From assembly GCA_036378155.1 (NCBI GenBank), contig DASUXA010000077.1:1-38164 (forward strand): 38,164 nucleotides of DNA. Reading direction: 5' to 3'. Source of the stretch: DASUXA01 sp036378155 (GTDB lineage Bacteria > Actinomycetota > Actinomycetes > Mycobacteriales > Micromonosporaceae). Below are positions 7,191 to 15,468 of this stretch, in pieces. Each line of letters opens with the position of its first letter. Positions within the stretch are counted from its first letter, which is position 1. The notes below the pieces were generated by a model. It saw only the letters and a list, made by a program, of their open reading frames with translations, searched no databases and had not been told where the DNA came from. The translations under genes and the position numbers were made by a program.

Positions 7191-7861
7191 CGCAGTACCG
7201 GTTTGCGCACGCCGGGTTGGGCGGCGTCGGGGCGGCGCAGGTACAGCGGGGTGAGCGGCTCGCCCGGCGCGCCCGCGCGCACCCGGTCGGCGGCCATCTC
7301 GGCGAGCGCGGCAACCGGCGGGTACCTCGGCTCGTCGCGTACCGGCAGCCCGAGCACGTCCGCGTAGCGCAGCGCGCCGTCACCGACCGCGACCGCCACC
7401 CCGTCGGGAAGGTCGAGGTCGGCGGGGCGACCGACAGCGGGCTCGGTGAGCCGCTTGCCGTCCCGGTACACCGCCCAGTAGATCTCCTTGCGCCGAGCGT
7501 CGGTCGCGACCAGCGCCTCGCCCTCGGCCCCGCCACGCGCGGCGGCGAGCCCCAGGGCATCGAGCGAGCACACGCCGTACGCCGGGATGCCGAGCGTCTG
7601 GCTGAGCGCGGCAGCGGTGACCAGCCCGACCCGCAGCCCGGTGAACGGTCCGGGTCCGGTACCGGCGACCACCGCCGCCAGGTCGCGGGGTCGAGCCTCG
7701 CCGGCCCGCAGGACCGCGTCGACCTCGGGTGCGAGCAGTTCGCCGTGGGCGCGGGGGTCGACGGCGACCTGTTCGGCGACGACGGTCACCCGGTCCGGAC
7801 CGACGTCGACCAGGCCCGCGGTGATCGCCGGAGTGGCCGAATCGAGTACGACGATGAGCAC
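7187..7861 (-). CDS. tsaB: tRNA threonylcarbamoyladenosine biosynthesis protein TsaB
   Basis: Non-catalytic ASKHA-fold partner of TsaD in t6A synthesis. The 224-aa protein starts LIVVLDSATPAITAGLVD, the degenerate phosphate-1 motif of the family, and contains GTGPGPFTGLRVGL, the family signature, at about residues 67-80. The C-terminal half ends LYLRRPDAAQPGVRK, as is usual for actinobacterial TsaB. The GTG start is supported by a TAGGGT -10 hexamer 6 nt upstream, so the gene may have its own leaderless transcript although it follows tsaE by 174 bp on the same strand. It overlaps rimI by 4 bp. Confidence 0.93.
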   Translation of the reverse strand: MLIVVLDSATPAITAGLVDVGPDRVTVVAEQVAVDPRAHGELLAPEVDAVLRAGEARPRDLAAVVAGTGPGPFTGLRVGLVTAAALSQTLGIPAYGVCSLDALGLAAARGGAEGEALVATDARRKEIYWAVYRDGKRLTEPAVGRPADLDLPDGVAVAVGDGALRYADVLGLPVRDEPRYPPVAALAEMAADRVRAGAPGEPLTPLYLRRPDAAQPGVRKPVLR

Positions 7862-7867
7862 GTATGC

Positions 7868-7873
7868 ACCCTA
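7868..7873 (-). promoter_or_regulatory. -10 hexamer for leaderless tsaB
   Basis: TAGGGT on the minus strand ends 6 nt before the GTG at 7861. It lies in the only gap of size (7862-8035) within the tsa run, consistent with an internal promoter. The rest of that gap shows only a short direct repeat of CGGAGCGGG. Confidence 0.5.
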
Positions 7874-8035
7874 TCCGCCCGCCCTGACGCGCCCGCTGGC
7901 GGAGGAGCGGCCACGGCGACGGGCCGAGAGCGGTGCGGCGCCAGGCGGGGTCGGGGGCGGGTGCCCCGCGCAGGGATCACGCCTGACCGCCCGGAGCGGG
8001 CCCGGAGCGGGTACTCGCCCCCCGACCCGCAAACG

Positions 8036-8548
8036 TCAGCGCCCGGGGACGCTCCCGACCCCGCCGGCGTGCGAACCGAGCGCCGCGATCCGCTCGGCCC
8101 AGTCGCCGCCGTGCGGTACGAGTTCCACGACGCGCGACTCGTCGTCCCGGCGGTCGATCCGTACCTCCAGGTGGGCGTCGGTCAACTGTTCGACCATTCC
8201 CTCGCCCCACTCGACGAGGGTGACCGAATCGTCGACCGAGGCGTCCAGGTCGAGATCGTCGACCTCGGCGCGCGGGTCGGCGACCGTGCCCAGCCGGTAC
8301 GCGTCGACGTGGACGAGCGGTATCCGCCCGCCCCGGGTCGGGTCGGGTCGGTGTACCCGGGCGATCACGAACGTCGGCGAGGTGACCTCGCCGGTCACGC
8401 CCAGCCCGGTGCCGATGCCCTGGGCCAGCGCGGTCTTACCGGCGCCCAACGGACCGTTGAGGACGACCAGGTCCCCGGCGCGGAGGACGGTCGCCAGACG
8501 CCGGCCGAACTGTCGCGTCTGGTCAGGGGTGGACAGCGTGATGGTCAC
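8036..8548 (-). CDS. tsaE: tRNA threonylcarbamoyladenosine biosynthesis ATPase TsaE
   Basis: P-loop ATPase that drives turnover of the TsaBD complex in t6A synthesis. The 170-aa protein shows Walker A GPLGAGKT at residues 32-39, the family switch segment VTSPTFVI, the HVDAYRL motif near residue 90 and LVEWGEGM near residue 120, in the usual order. It has a short C-terminal extension rich in Gly and charged residues. The GTG at 8548 is chosen because it overlaps the stop of the upstream glycosylase gene as GTGA and gives the family N-terminus. The frame is open further upstream, but only as a shadow. Confidence 0.95.
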   Translation of the reverse strand: MTITLSTPDQTRQFGRRLATVLRAGDLVVLNGPLGAGKTALAQGIGTGLGVTGEVTSPTFVIARVHRPDPTRGGRIPLVHVDAYRLGTVADPRAEVDDLDLDASVDDSVTLVEWGEGMVEQLTDAHLEVRIDRRDDESRVVELVPHGGDWAERIAALGSHAGGVGSVPGR

Positions 8549-9174
8549 CCGGAAGACCTTGGTCCGCGCTCGCCGTCCTGGCAAGTCTCGTCCCACGCGT
8601 CGTCGCCGCCGTTGACCAGTCGGGCCGCGAGCGCCAGGTCGTCGCGCAGCGCGGCGAGCGGCGCGCCGTTCGGTCCGAACCGGATCGCGGCGGACGGGTG
8701 GTACGTGGCGAGCACGCGTCGACCGCCGACGTGGTGCACCCGTCCGCGCGCGGCGGCGAGCCTGGTGCCCCGACCGAGGAACCAGCACACCGCGGTGAGC
8801 CCGAGCGCCACGACGAGGCGCGGCGCGAGCAGGTCGAGTTGACTTTCGAGGTACGGCCGGCAGCGGGTCACCTCGGCGGCGGTCGGCGTGCGGTTGCCCG
8901 GTGGGCGGCACTTGACCACGTTGAGTACGCCGACCTCGGCGCGGGACAGCCCGGCGTCGGTCAGCAACTGGTCGAGCAGCTGCCCTGCCTTGCCCACGAA
9001 CGGCCGCCCCGCGGCGTCCTCCTGGGCGCCGGGCGCCTCGCCCACGAACACCAGTCGGGCCGGGGCCGGCTGCGGATCACCGACCACCACGTGCTGCCGG
9101 GACGCGACCAGTTCGGGGCATGACCGGCACGCCGAGATCCGGGCCGCGAGCGCGGCCCAGCCAGTGCTCGTCAT
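8545..9174 (-). CDS. Uracil-DNA glycosylase, family 4-like (Fe-S)
   Basis: Removes uracil from DNA to start base-excision repair. The 209-aa sequence has the family 4 (UdgA-type) features: Cys16, Cys19, Cys89 and Cys105 as probable [4Fe-4S] ligands, the catalytic-pocket motif VGEAPGAQEDAAGRPFVGKAG at residues 44-64 (GEAPG with QED), NVVKCRPPGNRTP around 85-97, and the late YHPSAAIRF motif. The ATG at 9174 shares one base with the upstream stop (TGATG), and the end overlaps tsaE by 4 bp. A uracil glycosylase next to tsaE/alr is unrelated in pathway; co-transcription is implied by the overlaps only. Confidence 0.92.
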   Translation of the reverse strand: MTSTGWAALAARISACRSCPELVASRQHVVVGDPQPAPARLVFVGEAPGAQEDAAGRPFVGKAGQLLDQLLTDAGLSRAEVGVLNVVKCRPPGNRTPTAAEVTRCRPYLESQLDLLAPRLVVALGLTAVCWFLGRGTRLAAARGRVHHVGGRRVLATYHPSAAIRFGPNGAPLAALRDDLALAARLVNGGDDAWDETCQDGERGPRSSG

Positions 9175-10313
9175 CAGGCGATCCGCTCCAGGAAGTCGAG
9201 GAGCGCGGCGTTGATCTCCTCGGGATGTTCGAGGAGCGCCACGTGACCGCCATCCTTCACCACGACGAGTTCGGCCTCGGGCAGGGCCTCGCAGATAGCC
9301 TCCGAGTGTTCGAGCGGGGTGAGGGCGTCCTTGTCGCCGCAGATGGTGAGCACGTCGACCCGCTTGAGCGCTTCCAGGGCGGGGAAGCGGGCGTGGCTGT
9401 AGATGGCGCGAAGGTACCGGGCGATGACCTCGACCGGGGTGTTCGAGTTCATCTGCTCGACGTACGAGACGACCGACGGGCTCGGGTGGGTGGAACCGAA
9501 GCCGTACTTGCGGGTGAGCAGCCACGCCAGGTCGCTTGACGCGGCGCGGGCACGGTCGAGTACCGCCACGGTGACCTTGCCCGCCTGCGCGATCAGCGGC
9601 AATAGCGGACGGCGGAACCGCGCCACGACCTCGGGCAGCCCGAACGTGACCTCGTCCAGCCGTCCCGCCGAGGTGGACAGGAACACCACGCCCTGGATGC
9701 GGTCGCCGAACAGTTCGGGGTGCTGCTCGGCGAGCGCCATCACGGTCATGCCGCCCATCGAGTGACCGACGAGAACGATCGGACCGGTCGGCGCGGTCGC
9801 CTCGAGCACGTCCTTCAACGCCTCACCGAGCATGTCGAGGGTGTACTCGCCGCTGTCGAGCCGCCCCGACCGGCCGTGACCGGGCTGGTCGTAGAAGACC
9901 ATCCGGTAGTCGCCGCGCCGGGTCAGCTCCTTGCGCTGGAAGTGGTACGTGCCCATGTCGAGCGCGAACCCGTGCACGAAGACAACGGTCGGTTCGGCAG
10001 CCGGCTCCGGTACCACCGAGCGCGGCACGAAGTCGAGGTCCAGGTCGACGCCGCCGACCGGCTCGACGACCTCGACGTACAGGTCGAGGTCCTGCACGGA
10101 CGGCACGGTGAACGCGTCGTCGTAGGGCAGCCTGCCGAACGGCTCGTTGACGTACGGATCGGCGACCGTGACGCGGTTGCGGCGGAAGAGGAGGCGTTCA
10201 GCCGCCACCCCGACCGCGACACCCGCCGCCGCCACACCGACCACCATCCCTGCCATCGAGGACCGCCGACGCGACCGTCGCACGGACGTGCCCGGCTGCG
10301 ACGCTCCGGTCAC
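9174..10313 (-). CDS. Membrane-anchored alpha/beta hydrolase
   Basis: A 379-aa serine hydrolase of unknown substrate. After a short basic N-terminus a membrane segment follows (GMVVGVAAAGVAVGVAAERLL, about residues 22-43), so the enzyme is probably tethered with the catalytic domain at one membrane face. The hydrolase domain shows the oxyanion HG in VFVHGFALD, the nucleophile elbow VGHSMGG, the acid in CGDKDALTP and the catalytic histidine in DGGHVALLEHPEEI. The GTG start overlaps the alr stop (GTGA). The place directly after alr is conserved in many actinobacteria. Candidates include an esterase, lipase or haloperoxidase-like enzyme; I cannot choose. Confidence 0.88.
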   Translation of the reverse strand: MTGASQPGTSVRRSRRRSSMAGMVVGVAAAGVAVGVAAERLLFRRNRVTVADPYVNEPFGRLPYDDAFTVPSVQDLDLYVEVVEPVGGVDLDLDFVPRSVVPEPAAEPTVVFVHGFALDMGTYHFQRKELTRRGDYRMVFYDQPGHGRSGRLDSGEYTLDMLGEALKDVLEATAPTGPIVLVGHSMGGMTVMALAEQHPELFGDRIQGVVFLSTSAGRLDEVTFGLPEVVARFRRPLLPLIAQAGKVTVAVLDRARAASSDLAWLLTRKYGFGSTHPSPSVVSYVEQMNSNTPVEVIARYLRAIYSHARFPALEALKRVDVLTICGDKDALTPLEHSEAICEALPEAELVVVKDGGHVALLEHPEEINAALLDFLERIA

Positions 10314-11446
10314 GAGCCACCGGCCACATCACTGGTTACCCCGCGGTAGGTGCGGCTAACCCTGGACCCGCCGATGCGGGTCACGATCTCGTAGTTGATC
10401 GTGTCGACCACGGCAGCCCAGTCGTCGGCCGTCGGCTCGCCCTGATCGCCGGGGCCGAACAGAACAGCGGTGTCTCCGGCGGCAACCGCGTCGTCGCCGC
10501 AGTCCAGCACGATCTGGTCCATGCACACCCGCCCGGCGATGGTACGGACCCGACCGGCGAGGCGTACCGGACCGACGTTGGACGCGGCACGCGGTACGCC
10601 GTCGCCGTACCCCATCGGGACGACGGCGAGCGTGGTCTCGGCGGGGGTGGTGTAGGTGTGCCCGTACGACACGCCCTCGCCGGCCGGTACCCGTTTGGTC
10701 AGCGTCACCGTGGCGCGGACCGTCATCGCGGGGCGCAGCCCGAAGTCCTGACCGGGGATCGGGGACAGCCCGTACACCGCGATGCCGGGTCGCACCAGGT
10801 CGAAGTGCGCGTCGGGTCGGGTCAGCGTGGCGGCGGAGTTGGCGATGTGCCGGTAGCGGGGCGTCACGCCCAGCGACTCGGCGACCGCGAGACCCTCGCG
10901 GAACACGTCGAGCTGCCGGTCGATGGTCGGGTGACCGGGCGCGTCGGCGTACGCGAAGTGGCTCCACACGCCGACCACCTCGATGTCGCCGTCGGCCTGC
11001 GCCTTGGCCGCCGCCTCGACCAGCGCCGGCCAGTCGCGCGGCGTGGCGCCGCCGCGGTTCAACCCAGTGTCGATCTTGAGATGGACCCGGGCGGGTCGCC
11101 GCGCCTCGTGCGCCGCGGCGACGAGTTCGCGCAGGAGATCGACCGACCCGGTGGACAGGTCGATGTCGGCGGCCACCCCGCGGTGCAGCGGCAGCCCGGG
11201 AGCGAGCAGCCAGGCGAGCACGGGAGCGGTGATGCCCGCCGCGCGCAGGGCGAGCGCCTCGTCGAGCGTGCACACCCCGAGCCAGGTCGCGCCGCCCAGC
11301 AGGGCGGCGCGCGCCGCCGGGACCATGCCGTGCCCGTACCCGTCGGCCTTCACCACCGCCATCACCTCGGCGGTCGTCGACGAGCGCAGCCGCGCCACGT
11401 TCTGCCGGACCGCGTCGAGGTCGACCACTATCTCGGCCTGTGCCAT
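10310..11446 (-). CDS. alr: Alanine racemase
   Basis: PLP enzyme converting L-alanine to D-alanine for peptidoglycan. The 378-aa sequence has the PLP-lysine motif VVKADGYGHG with Lys33, HLKIDTGLNRGG at 122-133, the phosphate-binding NSAATL near residue 203 and the second catalytic base Tyr261 in GEGVSYGHTY; the family MDQIVLD motif follows. The ATG at 11446 is preferred to an in-frame GTG six bases upstream: a TAGGCT -10 hexamer ends exactly 6 nt before the ATG, and the same bases place GTAGG 8 nt before it. That hexamer includes the stop codon of the upstream nnr gene. The hydrolase start overlaps the end by 4 bp. Confidence 0.96.
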   Translation of the reverse strand: MAQAEIVVDLDAVRQNVARLRSSTTAEVMAVVKADGYGHGMVPAARAALLGGATWLGVCTLDEALALRAAGITAPVLAWLLAPGLPLHRGVAADIDLSTGSVDLLRELVAAAHEARRPARVHLKIDTGLNRGGATPRDWPALVEAAAKAQADGDIEVVGVWSHFAYADAPGHPTIDRQLDVFREGLAVAESLGVTPRYRHIANSAATLTRPDAHFDLVRPGIAVYGLSPIPGQDFGLRPAMTVRATVTLTKRVPAGEGVSYGHTYTTPAETTLAVVPMGYGDGVPRAASNVGPVRLAGRVRTIAGRVCMDQIVLDCGDDAVAAGDTAVLFGPGDQGEPTADDWAAVVDTINYEIVTRIGGSRVSRTYRGVTSDVAGGS

Positions 11447-11452
11447 GCGCAC

Positions 11453-11458
11453 AGCCTA
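11453..11458 (-). promoter_or_regulatory. -10 hexamer overlapping the nnr stop, for alr
   Basis: TAGGCT on the minus strand; its TAG is the nnr stop codon, and it ends 6 nt before the alr ATG. It can serve as a leaderless -10 or as a weak ribosome-binding site; the sequence alone does not decide. Confidence 0.4.
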
Positions 11459-12973
11459 CTGATCGCCCCGGACAACGCCGGGGTACCCGGCACGTCCGGC
11501 ACCGTCGGTCGCGTCGCCGACCAGCAGCCGCGCCAGCACCGGGCGGAGCGCGTCCGCGACATCGGCGGCGGTCACCGGCCCGAGCCGGGCCGCCTCGCGG
11601 CCGGCGAGACCGTGGACGTAGGCGGCGGCGATCGCCGCGCGCTCCGGGGGCAGCCCGGCGGCGAGCAACGAGCCGAGCAGCCCGGCGAGCACGTCGCCGG
11701 TACCGCCCGTGGCGAGCACGGCGGTGCCCGTCGGGTTGACCCAGGCTTGCCCGGCGGGCGTGGCGACGACCGTGCGGTCGCCCTTGAGCAGCACGGTCAC
11801 GGTCAACTGGGCGGCGAGGCGCAACGCTGACTCGACCCGGTCCTCGCCCGGCGGCTCGCCGGCCAGCCGGGCGAACTCCCGGTCGTGCGGGGTGACCACC
11901 GTGGGAGCGGTACGACGGCGCAGGTCGCCGGCGAGTGCGCCGTTCGCGACCAGGGTCAGCGCGTCGGCGTCCAAGCACACCGGTACCGGTGCCGCCAGCA
12001 CCGCCCGGACCTCGCCGATCGCCCGGTCGTCGGTACCGAGCCCGGACCCGCACACCCAGGCCTGCACCCTCCCCGCGTGCGCGACCGAGTCGCTGACCAC
12101 GACCGAGGGGTGCGCGATGCGCACGTACCGGTCGGCGGTACCCGCATAGCGGACCATGCCCGCCGGCCCGGCGGACGCCCCGGCCACCGACAGCACGGCG
12201 GCGCCGCTGTACAGCGCCGATCCGGTCGCCACGCCGACGACGCCCCGGGTGTACTTGTCGGACGCGGCTCCCGGTCGCGGCCACCAGGACGCGACGTCGG
12301 CACGCTCGGGTACCAGCAGCGCGGGGCCGTGCCGCAGCCACGGTCGCAGCCCGATGTCGACGAGGTCGACGAAGCCGGCGAGCGGGGCGCCCGCCCCGAC
12401 CAGCAGACCCGGCTTCAGACAGCCGAAGGTGACTGTGACGTCGGCGGGTACCGCCTCGCCGGGTACCGCCCCGGTGTCGGCGTCGACGCCGGACGGCAGG
12501 TCGACGGCGACGACGACCGGGCGACCGCCGTCGCTCGCCGGTACCCGTACCGCCCGCGCCACCGCCTCGGCAGCGTCCCGTCGCAGCCCGCCCCGCCCGC
12601 CGATGCCGAGAATCCCGTCCACGACCAGATCGGCTCCGACCGGTACCCGGTCGACCGGCACCCCACCGGCGACCCGCAGCGCCGCCAGTCCGCCCTGGTG
12701 AGCGCGGTCCGGGGCGAGCAGCAGGGCGTGTACCGCCGCGCCCCGCCCCGCCAGCAGCGCACCGGCGTACAGCGCGTCGCCGCCGTTGTTGCCGGATCCG
12801 ACCAGCAGCAGCACGCGTCGCCCGTACACGCCGCCGAAACGGTCCACGAGCAGCCCGGCGCAGCGGCGCGCCAGCCCGGCGGCGGCCCGTCGCATCAACG
12901 CTCCGTCGGGCAGGGTCGCCATCAACGCGTCCTCGGCGGCTCGTACCGCCGCCACCCGCCACGCCTGCCTCAT
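11456..12973 (-). CDS. nnr: Bifunctional NAD(P)H-hydrate epimerase / ADP-dependent dehydratase
   Basis: Repairs damaged NADHX and NADPHX: the N-terminal domain epimerises R to S hydrates and the C-terminal domain dehydrates the S form with ADP. The 505-aa protein contains the YjeF_N domain with VLLLVGSGNNGGDALYAG (GSGNNGGDA at residues 59-67) and VDLPSGVDADTG, then a ribokinase-like YjeF_C domain with VVTPHDREFARL, TVLLKGDRTVV and the catalytic-loop motif GTGDVLAGLLGSLLAAG near residue 440. The ATG overlaps the acpS stop (ATGA). The fusion of both activities is the usual bacterial form. The frame is open 47 codons further upstream, in shadow composition. Confidence 0.95.
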   Translation of the reverse strand: MRQAWRVAAVRAAEDALMATLPDGALMRRAAAGLARRCAGLLVDRFGGVYGRRVLLLVGSGNNGGDALYAGALLAGRGAAVHALLLAPDRAHQGGLAALRVAGGVPVDRVPVGADLVVDGILGIGGRGGLRRDAAEAVARAVRVPASDGGRPVVVAVDLPSGVDADTGAVPGEAVPADVTVTFGCLKPGLLVGAGAPLAGFVDLVDIGLRPWLRHGPALLVPERADVASWWPRPGAASDKYTRGVVGVATGSALYSGAAVLSVAGASAGPAGMVRYAGTADRYVRIAHPSVVVSDSVAHAGRVQAWVCGSGLGTDDRAIGEVRAVLAAPVPVCLDADALTLVANGALAGDLRRRTAPTVVTPHDREFARLAGEPPGEDRVESALRLAAQLTVTVLLKGDRTVVATPAGQAWVNPTGTAVLATGGTGDVLAGLLGSLLAAGLPPERAAIAAAYVHGLAGREAARLGPVTAADVADALRPVLARLLVGDATDGAGRAGYPGVVRGDQ

Positions 12974-13362
12974 GACGCCTCCGTCGTCGCCGTGAGCCGC
13001 TCCGCGACGACCATCGCCGAGGCGATCCCGCCGTCGTGGGACAGCGACAGGTGCCAGCGGTCCACTCCGAGCGTGGCGGCGGCGACGGCGACCGTGCCGG
13101 ACACCGTCAGCCACGGTCTACCGTCCGGGTCGCTGACCACTTCACAGTCGTGCCAGTGCAGCCCGGTGGGCGCGCCGAGCGCCTTCGCCACCGCCTCCTT
13201 CGCGGCGAAGCGGGCGGCGAGCGACTCCGGTGAGCGGGGATTGCCCGACGAGGTGACCCGCTCCGCTCCCGTGAACAGCCGCTCCGCCAGCAGCGGCGTG
13301 CGCTGCAAAGCCCGCGCGAACCGATCGACCAGCACGACGTCGATGCCGACAGCCACGATCAC
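12970..13362 (-). CDS. acpS: Holo-[acyl-carrier-protein] synthase
   Basis: Transfers 4'-phosphopantetheine from CoA to acyl carrier proteins. The 130-aa sequence is typical: it starts VIVAVGIDVVLVDRF with the metal ligand Asp8, has RLFTGAERV, then SLAARFAAKEAVAKALG with Glu56 as second metal ligand, and ends with HLSLSHDGGIASAMVVAE. The GTG at 13362 gives the canonical family N-terminus, and a TATCGT hexamer ends 6 nt before it, which suggests a leaderless transcript and the promoter of the acpS-nnr-alr run. The next gene upstream points the other way. Confidence 0.95.
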   Translation of the reverse strand: MIVAVGIDVVLVDRFARALQRTPLLAERLFTGAERVTSSGNPRSPESLAARFAAKEAVAKALGAPTGLHWHDCEVVSDPDGRPWLTVSGTVAVAAATLGVDRWHLSLSHDGGIASAMVVAERLTATTEAS

Positions 13363-13368
13363 GCCACC

Positions 13369-13374
13369 ACGATA
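13369..13374 (-). promoter_or_regulatory. -10 hexamer for leaderless acpS
   Basis: TATCGT on the minus strand, 6 nt before the GTG of acpS. No convincing -35 at 16-18 nt was found. Confidence 0.45.
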
Positions 13375-13544
13375 AGGGTCCGACCGGCAGAGTCGGGCAA
13401 CCACGACGGCGCATCCCAACCGGCCGCGCAACCTAGGCGAGAACGGCGCTGCGCGGCAACCGATGTGGACACCGACCCGCCCCGTCGAGGCGGCACGATC
13501 CACAGCGGTCGCCCGAATGGGTGCGCATTGGGTGTGCTGTACCG

Positions 13545-13907
13545 GTGTCCGATCCGGTCAACGTCTCCCCCAGCGATCTCCGCCGCGCCGCCGACCGCCT
13601 CGACGCGCTCGCCGACGCACTCGACTCCGGTCTGCTCCCGTTACGCGCCGCGACCAGGGCGGCGGTGGACGGCAATCCCGGCTGGGCAACCAGCGCAGCC
13701 CTGGGCGCGACCGAGTGCGCGTGGCGCGACGCGCTCAGTGGCACGGCGCGGGAACTGCGCGCCCACGGCGATCGGCTGCGCGCCGTCGCCGACGGGTACG
13801 AAGCCGCCGACCACCGCGCCGCGGAGCGGCTGGGCGAGGCAGCACGGTCGCGACCGGTACCCGCCGCGACGACGCCTCCGACACGACCGGGTCGCGGCCC
13901 ATGGTGA
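13545..13907 (+). CDS. WXG100-like small helical protein
   Basis: About 120 aa, mostly helical, with the start taken at GTG 13545 (an in-frame GTG at 13521 is an alternative). The sequence SPSDLRRAADRLDALADAL followed by AATRAAVDGNPGW and then a second helix (AWRDALSGTARELRAHGDRL, AVADGYEAADHRAAERLG) is the helix-turn-helix hairpin with a central Trp-Gly-like turn found in ESX/WXG100 and DUF2580-type proteins; the turn here reads NPGWATS. The final 25 residues are a disordered Pro/Thr/Arg tail. It overlaps the following hydrolase gene by 4-7 bp, so the two are co-translated and probably form a pair. No secretion machinery gene is in the window. Secretion is an inference from family resemblance. 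Confidence 0.7.
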   Translation: MSDPVNVSPSDLRRAADRLDALADALDSGLLPLRAATRAAVDGNPGWATSAALGATECAWRDALSGTARELRAHGDRLRAVADGYEAADHRAAERLGEAARSRPVPAATTPPTRPGRGPW

Positions 13908-15463
13908 CGTACCGGCAACTGACGGCCGCCGATACCGACGCCCTCCGCGAGGCAGCCGCGGCGTGGCGGGCGGTTGCCGCTCGGACGACGACCACGGCGG
14001 ACGATCTGTCCTCGCTGCTCACCCGGATGCCCTGGTCGGGACCCGCGGCGAGCAACGCGGCGGCACGCCTGTCGCGGGTACGCGGCGCCCTGGAAGCCGC
14101 CGCCCCGGCGCTGGAGAGGATCGACCAGAGCCTGACCGACCACGCCGACGGCGTGGTGGCGGCGCAGCGCGCCGTGCTCACCGCGACCGGGGACGCCGGG
14201 TACGGGCGGGTCACGGTACATGCCGACGGCTCGGTGGGGCTGGACCGGTCGGGTGAGCGGCCCGACGCGGGCGATCTGGTGATGGCGCGCCGGATCGCCG
14301 ACCAGATCCGTGGCGCGCTGGGCGACGCGGAGCGGTACGACTCCCGGACGGAGGCACGACTTCGCGACGCGGCTCCGGCTGCCCGGTCGCGGTCCGGCGG
14401 GTGGGCCGGACCGCTGGCGGTACCGCCGCGTGGAGCCCCGCCGGCGCAGGTCGCCCGCTGGTGGCGTTCGCTCACCGCCGAGCAACGGTCCCGGCTGGTC
14501 CGCGAGTCGCCCGAGATCGGGCGGCTGGACGGCGTCCCGGCGGACGCCCGCGACCAGGCGAACCGGCTGAGTCTCGCCCGCGAGCACCGCAGGTTGCTCG
14601 ACGCGCTGGCTCGCGACCCGCGCGACCCCGCGACACGGCGACGGCTGGCTGCGGTGGAGACGCTGCTCGCGAGGCTGAACGGTGACGGTCGACCGAGGGC
14701 GTGGCTGCTGGACCTCGACCCAACCGGGGACGGTCGCGCGGTGGTCGCGCTGGGCGACCCGGACCGGGCGGCGAACGTGCTCACGTTCGTACCGGGCGCC
14801 GGGGCGGCTCTGAACTCGATCGGTACCAGCCTCAGCCGGACCCAGCGGCTGGCGGACGCCGCCGGTGCGCGCGACCCCTCCACGTCGGTGGTGCTCTGGC
14901 TGGGGTACGACGCTCCGGACAACGCGATCGTCGCCGCGTACCCCGGGTACGCCCGGCAGGCGGAGTCCGACCTGCACCGATTCCAGGAGGGACTACGGGT
15001 CACCCATGACGGCGCCCGCTCGCACAACGTGGTCCTCGGGCACAGCTACGGCAGCGTGGTGCTCGGCTACACCGCGCGCGACCGGGGACTCGACCTGGAC
15101 GACGCGATCGTGGTGGGCAGTCCGGGCATCGGCGTCGACGAGGCGCGCGACCTGCACGCCCCGCCCGGTCACGTGTGGGCGGGTCTCGCCCGGCACGACG
15201 CGATCAAGGCGGCGGTCCGGCCGACCGACCTGTTCACGCCGCACCTCGATCCGCTGCTGCGCCCGTTGCTCGGGGCTCCCGCCGGCGACCTGTGGTACGG
15301 CCCGAATCCCGCGGACCCCGACTTCGGCGCCCGGATCTTCAGTACCGATCCGGGGCGGGCAGCCGACCCGATCGGCACGCACGACGGGTACTTCGACCCC
15401 GGTAGCCGCTCACTGACCGCGATCTCCGAGATCGCCGTCGGCGACTACGGAGACGTCCGGTGA
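13901..15463 (+). CDS. WXG-like / DUF1023 alpha/beta hydrolase
   Basis: A 520-aa two-part protein. Residues 1-100 form a helical WXG100-like domain (ALREAAAAWRAVAARTTTTADDL, then the turn MPWSGPAASNAAARLSRV). Residues 150-520 carry an alpha/beta hydrolase of the DUF1023 type: NVLTFVPGAGAALNSIG, VVLWLGYDAPDNAIVAAYPGYAR, the nucleophile elbow GHSYGS with Ser382, then GSPGIGVDEARDLHAP and the late GTHDGYFDPGS with the likely catalytic histidine. The family is widespread in actinobacteria, and its substrate is unknown. The start is ATG 13901 or GTG 13904; the latter overlaps the upstream stop as GTGA. The gene ends 5 bp before the end of convergent glmS, without a visible terminator. Confidence 0.85.
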   Translation: MVTYRQLTAADTDALREAAAAWRAVAARTTTTADDLSSLLTRMPWSGPAASNAAARLSRVRGALEAAAPALERIDQSLTDHADGVVAAQRAVLTATGDAGYGRVTVHADGSVGLDRSGERPDAGDLVMARRIADQIRGALGDAERYDSRTEARLRDAAPAARSRSGGWAGPLAVPPRGAPPAQVARWWRSLTAEQRSRLVRESPEIGRLDGVPADARDQANRLSLAREHRRLLDALARDPRDPATRRRLAAVETLLARLNGDGRPRAWLLDLDPTGDGRAVVALGDPDRAANVLTFVPGAGAALNSIGTSLSRTQRLADAAGARDPSTSVVLWLGYDAPDNAIVAAYPGYARQAESDLHRFQEGLRVTHDGARSHNVVLGHSYGSVVLGYTARDRGLDLDDAIVVGSPGIGVDEARDLHAPPGHVWAGLARHDAIKAAVRPTDLFTPHLDPLLRPLLGAPAGDLWYGPNPADPDFGARIFSTDPGRAADPIGTHDGYFDPGSRSLTAISEIAVGDYGDVR

Positions 15464-15468
15464 CGCCG

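Noticed and set aside
6293..8842. An 849-codon plus-strand open frame over the tsa genes
   Set aside because: It is a shadow of tsaD, rimI, tsaB and tsaE, all with unmistakable motifs on the minus strand.
10356..12962. An 868-codon open frame over alr and nnr in another minus-strand frame
   Set aside because: It overlaps two well-identified enzymes and translates to Arg/Gly/Ala-rich low-complexity sequence.
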